Assembly: GCA_003155565.1 (NCBI GenBank)
Contig: PMDM01000347.1
Coordinates: 1-5,546, forward strand
DNA: 5,546 bases
Source of the DNA: Methylococcaceae bacterium
Lineage (GTDB): Bacteria > Pseudomonadota > Gammaproteobacteria > Methylococcales > Methylomonadaceae
Direction of reading: 5' to 3'
In this document: positions 1 to 5,546 of the stretch, in pieces
Layout: every line of letters starts with the position of its first letter
How positions within the stretch are numbered: position 1 is the first letter of the stretch
Notes under the pieces: model-generated
What the model was told of the DNA's origin: nothing
Databases searched by the model: none
What the model saw: the letters and a program-made list of their open reading frames with translations, nothing else
Translations under genes and position numbers: made by a program

Positions 1-217
1 ATTCATGCATAATCACAGGTTTAACCCACTACCGTCGAACGGTCGAATCATAAACGGAATTAGCTTCCTCAGAGATTCCTCTAATGATAAGGTGATTCAC
101 TTTTTTGCTCAATAAGCCTAGAAAAATGAGCTAAACTCAACCAAGCTACACTTCCGACATTAGATAAATAGCCATAAACTCAACATTACTCGAAAAAACA
201 AGTTACTAGGCAAGTTT

Positions 218-235
218 TATAATGTTGACTATAAT
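218..235 (+). promoter_or_regulatory. Candidate promoter: tandem TATAAT -10 boxes
   Basis: Two exact TATAAT hexamers lie at 218-223 and 230-235, 58-75 bases before the TTG start at 293, a suitable distance for the operon promoter. Neither has a convincing TTGACA-like -35 at 16-18 bases, so an activator or an alternative sigma factor may be needed, or the hexamers may be chance matches in AT-rich DNA. A TTGACT at 225-230 could instead act as a -35 box with a weak -10 near 249-254. Confidence 0.35.
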
Positions 236-241
236 TACTAA

Positions 242-258
242 CGTTGATTATGACAACG
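242..258. repeat. Small inverted repeat, possible operator
   Basis: CGTTG at 242-246 is mirrored by CAACG at 254-258 around a 7-base AT-rich centre. A related GTTGA also occurs at 224-228. The position, just downstream of the candidate -10 boxes and before the first gene, would suit a repressor site or a 5' UTR stem. The arms are only 5 bases long, so chance is a real alternative. Confidence 0.25.
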
Positions 259-280
259 ACAGACGACTAGATACTAACTT

Positions 281-284
281 GGGG
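281..284 (+). promoter_or_regulatory. Ribosome binding site supporting the TTG start at 293
   Basis: GGGG at 281-284, in the context TTGGGGAT, sits 8 bases before the TTG at 293. No in-frame ATG or GTG lies nearby, and the TTG gives a clean secretion signal, so this site decides the start. Confidence 0.5.
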
Positions 285-292
285 ATTTCAAA

Positions 293-736
293 TTGCAGAA
301 GCTGGGGTATGACAAGCCGACTTTCGGCACTATTCTTGCTTTAGTTCTTATTTTTACTGCTTTTTCTCCCGTTGTCACAGCCACAGAGGTAGTCGTCAAC
401 AAATCAGTGCCCACTTCTGGGTATTCCAAAGCGGACATCCGCGCTATCTTCACCATGCAAAAAAGACGTTGGTCAAATAACAAGCAAATTAAGGTATATA
501 CACTGCCTGATAACAACCCGCTTCATAAAGATTTTGTCAAAAACAACCTTAACATGTTGACTTATCATGTGAGGAAAGTTTGGGACAGAATGACTTTTTC
601 CGGCACAGGAACTGCGCCTGTTGAGCTGGAATCAGAGCAAGACATGATTGATAAAATCGCTACTACGCCTGATTCCATTGGCTATATAAATAGCAGACCA
701 GACAATGAAAACATCCGCTCATTTGAACATCAATAA
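293..736 (+). CDS. Small secreted PstS-like periplasmic binding-fold protein
   Basis: A 147-residue protein with a Sec signal peptide: lysine-containing n-region, hydrophobic core around residues 12-24, and probable cleavage after VTA near residue 30. The mature part of about 117 residues matches the small PBP-superfamily proteins often annotated as phosphate ABC transporter substrate-binding. The hallmarks seen are an initial VVVNKSVP strand, the S-x-x-DIRAIF segment near residues 45-53, the K-R-R-W turn near 57-60, PLHKDF near 76-81, the W-x-x-MTFSGTGTAP region near 97-108 and a closing DSIGYI strand near 127-132. It is far shorter than a full two-lobed PstS (about 300 residues or more) and lacks the usual N-terminal phosphate-binding lobe. 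No pst transporter genes are adjacent; the neighbours are a porin-like barrel and a c-di-GMP enzyme, suggesting a sensory or ligand-presenting role rather than ABC import (inference). Start is TTG at 293; the stop is followed at once by a hairpin. The fold call is fairly secure; the ligand is unknown. Confidence 0.8.
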   Translation: MQKLGYDKPTFGTILALVLIFTAFSPVVTATEVVVNKSVPTSGYSKADIRAIFTMQKRRWSNNKQIKVYTLPDNNPLHKDFVKNNLNMLTYHVRKVWDRMTFSGTGTAPVELESEQDMIDKIATTPDSIGYINSRPDNENIRSFEHQ

Positions 737-737
737 T

Positions 738-763
738 CGGCAATGGTTCCAGACCATTTGCCG
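738..763 (+). other. Hairpin immediately after the first gene's stop codon
   Basis: CGGCAATGGT (738-747) pairs with ACCATTTGCCG (753-763), giving 10 base pairs with one bulged T and a 5-base loop TCCAG. It begins 2 bases after the TAA at 734-736. No T-run follows, so it is not a standard intrinsic terminator. It may be an mRNA-stabilising or processing stem between the first and second genes, or a partial attenuator. If the next gene began at ATG 705 this stem would lie inside its coding region. Confidence 0.45.
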
Positions 764-768
764 CACTT

Positions 769-784
769 CCTCCATCCTTGGAGG
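769..784 (+). promoter_or_regulatory. Strong Shine-Dalgarno GGAGG paired with an upstream CCTCC
   Basis: GGAGG at 780-784 is a near-ideal ribosome binding site and stands 10 bases before a TTG (795) in frame with the barrel gene. CCTCC at 769-773 is its exact complement, separated by 6 bases (ATCCTT), so the mRNA can fold to hide the site. This could control translation of the barrel gene, or simply be chance if the true start is TTG 858. Confidence 0.35.
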
Positions 785-848
785 TCGACGGTTATTGCTG
801 TGGCAATATCTTGTGGGTACGCGTGTGCGTGTCCGTCGTGAACGCGAT

Positions 849-854
849 GGGAGA
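849..854 (+). promoter_or_regulatory. Ribosome binding site supporting the TTG start at 858
   Basis: GGGAGA at 849-854 lies just upstream of the TTG at 858, with about 4 bases between GGGAG and the start. Spacing is slightly short, but this start places a typical signal peptide directly at the N-terminus. Confidence 0.4.
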
Positions 855-857
855 TTC

Positions 858-2054
858 TTGAAACTAGCTTACAGAGTCGGGCAATTATTGGTGGTTTGTT
901 GGTTTCTTGCTTTTTACAGTGCAAGAGTCGCGGCAGAATCTAAGTTATTGCCCGATGAAGTCCAGATACATGGGTTTTTGACACAAGGTTTTTTTCATTC
1001 TTCTGATAATAATGTTTATGGGCAAAGTGATGATGGGATCAGTCCGGGGTTAACTGAAATTGGCCTTAACATGAGCTATCAACCCTTGGACAGGCTACGG
1101 TTTGCGGCACAAGGGCTTTACCGACGGGCAGGTGCTGTTGATACAGGTAGCGTACGGCTGGATTACGGTTTGGCCGACCTGACCTTGTTTGAATACGACA
1201 GCGGTAAAGTAGGCATCCGTGGTGGGCGCATTAAAAATCCGTTTGGTTTGTATAATGAGACGCGTGATGTTGCTTTTACCCATCCGACCATCCTGCTGCC
1301 CCAAGGTATTTATTTTGACCGCTCAAGGTCGCTACTGATTTCCGCAGATGGTGGGTCATTTTATGCCGAGCAACGTACCGGTTTTGGTGATTTTTCTTTC
1401 AAATTTAATGCCGGAATGCCTTCGCGTGATTTGAATGAAATCAAGACCGTCGTATTAGGCAAACAAAATGCTCAAGGGTCGTTTGAAACGAAACCGGCCA
1501 TCGCCACACAGCTCAGTTATGATCTTAATGGTGGTGAATATGTGTTTGCCGTAAGCTATATGGATCTGACATTCGATTACAATCCGGCACCAGGAGAGGC
1601 GTTACGGCGAAGCCAATCCCACATCCAACCGCTACTATTTTCCGCGCAATACAATGGCGAAAAATTTACCCTGACGGGGGAGTATGAATACCGTTGGAAC
1701 AACTTCGGAAATTTCGCACCCCAAGGTAAATTTGTTACAGAAAGTTGGTATGTTGAAGGCAGTTACCGCATTTTACCGAAGCTACAAGCGACCGTCCGCT
1801 ATGATACGCTTTCAATGGATAAAAATGACAGGAATGGTGATGGTGCTGTGGCCTTGCATTTTCCCAGGCATGTTGCCTTTGCACAGGATTGGGTGTTTGG
1901 CTTGCGCTGGGACATCACGCCATCCTGGATGGTAAGGACGGATTATACGCGTGTACATGGCACCGCCTGGTTGCCACAGGCAGATAACCCAGATCCGAAT
2001 AAAACCATACAGGATTGGGATCTATATGGTTTGCAATTGTCCTTCAAGTTTTAG
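858..2054 (+). CDS. Porin-like outer-membrane beta-barrel protein
   Basis: From TTG 858 the product is 398 residues, with a K/R n-region, a hydrophobic core around residues 9-20 (GQLLVVCWFLAF) and a probable signal-peptidase site after ARVAA near residue 26. The mature chain alternates amphipathic beta strands separated by polar, Gly/Asp/Asn-rich turns and ends in LSFKF, the C-terminal phenylalanine signature recognised by the Bam machinery. A conserved-looking segment in the first third (GGRIKNPFGLYNETRD followed by FTHPTILLPQGIYFDRS) fits porin-like proteins of about 400 residues found beside GGDEF proteins in gammaproteobacteria (recollection, not searched). It should form an outer-membrane channel or sensor barrel; substrate unknown. 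Alternative in-frame starts are TTG 795 (419 residues, strong GGAGG but an extended Arg-rich n-region) and ATG 705 (449 residues, overlapping the previous gene by 32 bases). Codons between 705 and 857 encode an unlikely Arg-rich lead-in, so 858 is preferred with moderate confidence. The gene ends 8 bases before the next start. Confidence 0.8.
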   Translation: MKLAYRVGQLLVVCWFLAFYSARVAAESKLLPDEVQIHGFLTQGFFHSSDNNVYGQSDDGISPGLTEIGLNMSYQPLDRLRFAAQGLYRRAGAVDTGSVRLDYGLADLTLFEYDSGKVGIRGGRIKNPFGLYNETRDVAFTHPTILLPQGIYFDRSRSLLISADGGSFYAEQRTGFGDFSFKFNAGMPSRDLNEIKTVVLGKQNAQGSFETKPAIATQLSYDLNGGEYVFAVSYMDLTFDYNPAPGEALRRSQSHIQPLLFSAQYNGEKFTLTGEYEYRWNNFGNFAPQGKFVTESWYVEGSYRILPKLQATVRYDTLSMDKNDRNGDGAVALHFPRHVAFAQDWVFGLRWDITPSWMVRTDYTRVHGTAWLPQADNPDPNKTIQDWDLYGLQLSFKF

Positions 2055-2062
2055 CTAAGACT

Positions 2063-4894
2063 ATGGGAAAAAATAGCCTATTTTTCAGCTTAAGATGGAA
2101 ATTAGCTATCCTGTTCGGCAGTGTATTTCTGATATTGCAAAGTGTATTTGCTTTTGTCTCGTATTTGAATGCCCAGGATAATTTCGAAAAGGATCGAAAA
2201 AATATCCAGGGCAGCCATATCAATATCGCAGAAACCTTAACCAAAGACTCGTTTTCGGTGCTAGAACAATTTGCAGAACTGGTTTCGATCGTCAATGATC
2301 CATCGCTGGATGTATCTAAAGAACAGCATCGTGGCGTTTCATCATTGGATGAAAACTGGTCACGTTGGCAATTGATCTGGGATATGGAAAATATTGTTTT
2401 GTTTGATAAACAAGGCACACGGATTAAGTCGTGGGGTAATCAGTTGATTGATTCAGATGCCACTGTGCGGCGCGTCCTGAAAAATGAATTGCCGGAACAC
2501 CAAATTTTTTGCCCAGACAACTGTTTTCAGCAGGTGATTATTCCGGTGATGGGAAAGACAGAAATTACCGGAGCCATCAGCGTGATTCGACCTTTTTCTG
2601 ATGCCATCATTAAATATAACGAGGCGACACGCTCGGATATTGGCATTTTGATTGAGGATCATAGGAGCGAGATTGTTAATAAAGCCGATGTTTTCCCAGG
2701 GAAACGATGGAAATACAAATTGTCCGGTATGACCCAACCGGAAAAAAATGTGCCTGTTTTCGAGTTTATCGCCCAGCACCACAGCATCGATGACTTTTTC
2801 AACGCCAGCAAAAGAATAGAATTAAATAACTCGGTATATGAAGTTCGGGTGCTGCCTATACAACTAGCTGATGTGGGCAATGCTCCGCCATTCTTTTTCT
2901 TCGTGGATGACATCACTGCAGATCTTAAGCATCTTAACAGTGATCTTAAACGTGTCTGGTTATATGGTTTTATAGGCTTATTGGCTTCGCTGCTATTAAT
3001 TTTGCTCGCCCTGCATGTTTCTTTACGGCGTATTTCCAGGCTTTCTAGGGCATTACCGCTGTTATCCAAGAACCACTTTAGTCAATTCAGGAAACAAATA
3101 TCCGTAAAAAACAGTGCTAATCTGGGTTATGACGAACTGGATAAGTTGAGTTTCACCGCCTTAAACTTGGCTGACCAGCTTGAAAATTTTGAACAGGAAA
3201 TGCGCGGTCATACGTTCAGTTTATTGGAGAAAAGCCAGGAGTTGGCGAAAGAGCGTGATTTCATTCGGCAGCTTGTTGAGCTGGCGCCCATCATCATCAT
3301 TATACAAAAGCTGAACGGGATCATTTTAACGATTAATCATGCCGGGGTTGATGGCTTGGAAACGGATAGCCGTTCCATCATCGGTAAAGTATTCGATGTG
3401 TTTCTTCCAGAGTCCGATCAGGAACATCTAACAAAATTAAATCGCTTACGATCTGGCGAATACGGCGACCAATTTCAACTGGATGGACTCTTATTGACGG
3501 AGGCCAGTAAACTTCGGGACATTTCCTGGTTGCATAAGTTATTGCCATCCAAAGAACACGGCGAAGAGAGGGTCATATTGACCTTGGGCATGGATATTAG
3601 CGAACGTAAAATCGCAGAAGCCCGGAATATTAGAATGGCCTATTACGATTACCTGACAGGATTAGGTAATAGGCGGAAATTTCATGAGGAATTTGCTCCA
3701 AAATTAGCTTCAGCTGAACGTTATGGCTATCGGCTTGCCCTGTTTTATCTCGACCTTGATCGATTTAAAGAGATTAATGACACCAGTGGGCATGATGCGG
3801 GCGATAACTTCCTTAAGATGGTAGCCAATGCGTTGAAGGAAACCATTCGTTCAACGGATTTATTATGCCGAATAGGCGGCGACGAGTTTGCTTTGTTAAT
3901 GCCACATGCCGATATGGCTGGCGTGGAGCATATCGCAAAAAAAATCAATGCTGTACTTAAAGCGCAGGTTTTCAGTAGTAACGGAAAAACTTACGCTGCC
4001 AGTGCCAGTATAGGTGTTGCGGTGTTTCCATTACACGGTGCGACGGTTAATGAGTTGATGGCCAATGCCGATCTGGCTATGTATCAAGCGAAAGAATTAG
4101 GTCGAGGGCAACATCATCAGTTTAATCCCGATTATGATTACCGGAGTAAAGCAAACCAGACCGTACGTTGGCGCACAATTCTTGATGATGCCATTGCCAA
4201 TGATAAGTTTGTCTTGTTTTATCAACCCATTCTTAATATAAAAACCAACAAAATCAGTCATTTCGAATGCCTGATTCGTTTGCAACAAGATGATGGTTCA
4301 ATGCTTATGCCTTCAGATTTTGTTTTTCGAGCTGAAGAACTGGGTTTAATTAGCAGAATTGACCGGATCGTATTAAAAAAAGCCGTAGAGCAGCATCTTG
4401 AGTTTAACCGACAAGGTAAGAAATATAAGCTCAGCGTGAATATTTCCAAGCGTTCATTCGATGACCCGACTATTTTTGATGATTTCGCTGTGCTATTCAG
4501 TAATCCAGAAGTAGATCAAAAACAGATCATTTTTGAAATAACGGATACTGCCGCAGTATCCAATTATCAATCAACTAATGTGTTAATTAACCAGATCAGG
4601 GCGCTTGGTTGTGTATTGGCGTTGAATGATTTTGGGATTGAATACCCTTCGCTCCACTATTTGAAAAATGCACCGGTTGATTATGTAAAAATCGACGGTT
4701 CGCTCATCCGACATCTCGATAAAAACGATGATGACAGGGTTTTTGTCAAAGCATTAATCGAGATGGCTCAAGCATTTGGTAAAAAAACGGTAGCGGAGTT
4801 TGTTGAGAGTGAAGAAATTTTGATTATTCTCAGGGAGCTTGGCATTGACTATGCGCAGGGTTACCATATAGGTAAGCCTAAAGCTATGGAATAG
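2063..4894 (+). CDS. Membrane sensor with PAS, GGDEF and degenerate EAL domains (c-di-GMP enzyme)
   Basis: A 943-residue inner-membrane signalling protein. Layout: TM1 about residues 14-34; periplasmic region about 35-297, probably a CHASE/Cache-type sensor, with CPDNC (C150, C154) as a possible disulfide; TM2 about 298-321; HAMP-like segment about 322-380 including DELDKL (357-362); helical linker; PAS/PAC about 397-520 ending MDISERK; GGDEF about 527-690; EAL about 704-943. The cyclase looks active: D-x-LTGLGNRR, YLDLD (D564, D566), FKEINDTSGHDAGD, GGDEF at 605-609, and an inhibitory I-site RSTD (596-599) exactly five residues upstream. The EAL part keeps YQP, ECLIR (E735), N793, E825, K876, E915 and Q932, but has N855 in place of the first Asp of DDFG, D828 in place of the second Glu of EITE, and I859-E860 in place of T-G in loop 6. 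Phosphodiesterase activity is therefore doubtful. The ATG at 2063 is chosen because it follows the previous stop by 8 bases and gives a short basic N-terminus before TM1; an in-frame ATG at 2015 would overlap the barrel gene. The Shine-Dalgarno is weak, suggesting translational coupling. Confidence 0.92.
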   Translation: MGKNSLFFSLRWKLAILFGSVFLILQSVFAFVSYLNAQDNFEKDRKNIQGSHINIAETLTKDSFSVLEQFAELVSIVNDPSLDVSKEQHRGVSSLDENWSRWQLIWDMENIVLFDKQGTRIKSWGNQLIDSDATVRRVLKNELPEHQIFCPDNCFQQVIIPVMGKTEITGAISVIRPFSDAIIKYNEATRSDIGILIEDHRSEIVNKADVFPGKRWKYKLSGMTQPEKNVPVFEFIAQHHSIDDFFNASKRIELNNSVYEVRVLPIQLADVGNAPPFFFFVDDITADLKHLNSDLKRVWLYGFIGLLASLLLILLALHVSLRRISRLSRALPLLSKNHFSQFRKQISVKNSANLGYDELDKLSFTALNLADQLENFEQEMRGHTFSLLEKSQELAKERDFIRQLVELAPIIIIIQKLNGIILTINHAGVDGLETDSRSIIGKVFDVFLPESDQEHLTKLNRLRSGEYGDQFQLDGLLLTEASKLRDISWLHKLLPSKEHGEERVILTLGMDISERKIAEARNIRMAYYDYLTGLGNRRKFHEEFAPKLASAERYGYRLALFYLDLDRFKEINDTSGHDAGDNFLKMVANALKETIRSTDLLCRIGGDEFALLMPHADMAGVEHIAKKINAVLKAQVFSSNGKTYAASASIGVAVFPLHGATVNELMANADLAMYQAKELGRGQHHQFNPDYDYRSKANQTVRWRTILDDAIANDKFVLFYQPILNIKTNKISHFECLIRLQQDDGSMLMPSDFVFRAEELGLISRIDRIVLKKAVEQHLEFNRQGKKYKLSVNISKRSFDDPTIFDDFAVLFSNPEVDQKQIIFEITDTAAVSNYQSTNVLINQIRALGCVLALNDFGIEYPSLHYLKNAPVDYVKIDGSLIRHLDKNDDDRVFVKALIEMAQAFGKKTVAEFVESEEILIILRELGIDYAQGYHIGKPKAME

Positions 4895-5023
4895 CCCTTT
4901 GTGTTTCCAAGGTTTCTGAACCTGTTCTGCTGTATTACAATACCCACATCCAATCCTCTGACTAAATCTTACCAAGGGCTACCGCAATAATGTTGGCCGT
5001 CCTGTTGAAACAAAACTAATCCT
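4895..5023 (+). other. Intergenic gap with small stems and no clear terminator
   Basis: AGGTT (4910-4914) and AACCT (4919-4923) can form a 5-base-pair stem with a TCTG loop, but no T-run follows, so an intrinsic terminator is not supported. TAGCCCTT at 4892-4899, overlapping the previous stop codon, is an exact inverted match to AAGGGCTA at 4974-4981, which could close a larger loop. A TGTATTACAAT stretch near 4931-4941 is a weak -10 candidate for the downstream gene. Whether transcription continues through from the c-di-GMP gene is open. Confidence 0.4.
4990..5019 (+). CDS. Possible 9-residue leader ORF
   Basis: ATG at 4990 opens a 9-codon frame (MLAVLLKQN) ending in TAA at 5017-5019, only 4 bases before the ATG of the oxidoreductase gene at 5024. 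AAGGG at 4974-4978 is a plausible ribosome binding site, though its 11-base spacing is long. The oxidoreductase start itself has no recognisable Shine-Dalgarno, so ribosomes finishing this mini-ORF could re-initiate there. A frame this short occurs often by chance; conservation would be needed to accept it. Confidence 0.2.
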   Translation: MLAVLLKQN

Positions 5024-5546
5024 ATGAAAAAACTAAGATGTGCAGTGATTGGCGCTGGTTATTTGGGCAAATTTCACGCCCAGAAATATGCCTCATTGCC
5101 TGATTGTGAGCTAGTTGCAGTCGTTGATCTGGATGAAGCCGTGGCTATTCAGGTCGCTGCAAATAACGGTGCTAAAGCCTATACGGACTATAAACAGATT
5201 CTGGGTGAAGTTGATGCAGTCAGCATAGTCGTCCCAACCACTTACCATCATGCCGTCGCCAAGGATTTTCTGGTAGCGGGTGCCCATGTACTGGTCGAAA
5301 AGCCGATAACAGTAACGGTTGCCGAAGCGGATAATCTAATAGCTATTGCCAAGGAGAAACAACTCGTCTTGCAAGTGGGGCATCTGGAACGGTTCAATCC
5401 GGCCATTTTGGGTTTGGAAAGGGACGAAAAGCCTTTGTTTATCGAATCCCATCGCCTGTCGCCGTTCAATCCTAGAGCTAATGATGTCAGCGTCGTGTTG
5501 GATTTGATGATCCATGATATTGACATCATCCTCAGCGTGGTCAACA
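5024..5546 (+). CDS. Gfo/Idh/MocA-family oxidoreductase, GnnA-like (3' end outside window)
   Basis: The first 174 residues of a protein whose family is usually about 310-350 residues. The N-terminus is a Rossmann dinucleotide fold, with the glycine motif GAGYLGKFHA at residues 10-19, VVDLD with an acidic residue at the end of strand 2, and VPTTYHH. EKPI at about 92-95 carries the family's conserved lysine (K93). GHLERFNPA at about 119-127 and LDLMIHDIDI at about 159-168 (H164) are typical of the subgroup found in lipid A/LPS loci, which includes UDP-N-acetylglucosamine 3-dehydrogenase (GnnA). GnnA oxidises the 3-hydroxyl of UDP-GlcNAc so that the partner aminotransferase GnnB can make the diamino sugar used in amide-linked lipid A. 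The subgroup assignment is by recognised motif style only; a different sugar-nucleotide or inositol dehydrogenase remains possible. ATG 5024 is the only start, because an in-frame stop lies at 5006-5008. No clear Shine-Dalgarno is visible. The downstream partner gene that would settle the function is beyond the window. Confidence 0.85.
   Translation, partial: MKKLRCAVIGAGYLGKFHAQKYASLPDCELVAVVDLDEAVAIQVAANNGAKAYTDYKQILGEVDAVSIVVPTTYHHAVAKDFLVAGAHVLVEKPITVTVAEADNLIAIAKEKQLVLQVGHLERFNPAILGLERDEKPLFIESHRLSPFNPRANDVSVVLDLMIHDIDIILSVVN

Larger units (their letters stand above)
1..292. other. Intergenic region upstream of the sensor operon
   Basis: No coding region, RNA gene or mobile element is supported here. 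The stretch is AT-rich with frequent stops in all frames. Visible structure is limited to a short palindrome near 31-43 (ACCGT, CGA, ACGGT) and, towards the 3' end, two TATAAT hexamers and a GTTG/CAAC-type inverted repeat, described separately. The end of an upstream gene is not recognisable, so the region is best read as the 5' regulatory region of the operon beginning at 293. Confidence 0.6.

Noticed and set aside
705..857. ATG 705 as the start of the barrel gene, giving a 449-residue protein
   Set aside because: It overlaps the previous gene, puts an implausible 51-residue Arg-rich stretch before the signal peptide, and runs through a stable hairpin. Later TTG starts fit better, although 705 is not excluded.
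1684..1935. Second + strand frame of 83 codons inside the barrel gene
   Set aside because: It is an out-of-frame overlap with a well-supported beta-barrel, with no domain, signal or start context.
2015..2062. ATG 2015 as the start of the GGDEF-EAL gene
   Set aside because: It overlaps the conserved C-terminal strand of the barrel protein. ATG 2063 directly follows the barrel stop and gives a normal short basic N-terminus before TM1.
2453..3069. Overlapping open frames on the reverse strand opposite the sensor domain
   Set aside because: They lie wholly within a convincing + strand gene, show no recognisable domain, and have the composition expected of antisense shadows.
3289..3303. ATC/ATT triplet run encoding five isoleucines
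   Set aside because: It falls at the first hydrophobic strand of the PAS domain, where such residues are expected. It is too short to be a meaningful microsatellite.
4908..4924. Intrinsic terminator after the GGDEF-EAL gene
   Set aside because: The stem is only 5 base pairs and no T-run follows.
5248..5544. Reverse-strand open frame at the end of the window
   Set aside because: It is antisense to the clear Rossmann-fold oxidoreductase, with no family motif and no ribosome binding site.
1..5546. CRISPR array, insertion sequence, tRNA or rRNA gene
   Set aside because: No regularly spaced repeats, transposase motifs, terminal inverted repeats with target duplication, or cloverleaf/rRNA signatures were seen.

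Overview
The window is a bacterial chromosomal segment of moderate GC content, all genes on the + strand. It most resembles a gammaproteobacterium. The evidence is an outer-membrane porin-like barrel, an inner-membrane c-di-GMP enzyme, and an oxidoreductase of the type found in lipid A/LPS gene neighbourhoods. A methanotroph-like (Methylococcales) host is a guess from overall style and cannot be proven here.

Layout: positions 1-292 are an AT-rich upstream region with two TATAAT hexamers and a small inverted repeat, but no gene I can support. Next comes an apparent three-gene operon: (1) 293-736, a small secreted protein with a truncated phosphate-binding-protein (PstS-like) fold and a TTG start; (2) about 858-2054, a porin-like outer-membrane beta-barrel whose start is uncertain (705, 795 or 858) and whose leader contains two hairpins; (3) 2063-4894, a 943-residue transmembrane protein with a large periplasmic sensor region, HAMP-like linker, PAS, GGDEF and EAL domains, starting 8 bases after the barrel gene stops. 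A 129-base gap with a possible 9-codon leader ORF precedes (4) 5024-5546, the N-terminal half of a Gfo/Idh/MocA NAD(P)-dependent oxidoreductase that runs off the window. It resembles the UDP-GlcNAc 3-dehydrogenase (GnnA) type.

Working model (inference): the first three genes form an envelope-sensing module. The porin-like barrel admits or monitors a solute, the small periplasmic binding-type protein may bind it, and the inner-membrane protein converts the periplasmic state into c-di-GMP. The GGDEF domain looks fully active and has an intact I-site. The EAL domain has lost several phosphodiesterase hallmarks clustered on loop 6: NDFG instead of DDFG, I-E instead of T-G, and EITD instead of EITE. 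Net output is therefore probably c-di-GMP synthesis or c-di-GMP binding rather than hydrolysis. The fourth gene is probably an unrelated cell-envelope biosynthesis unit.
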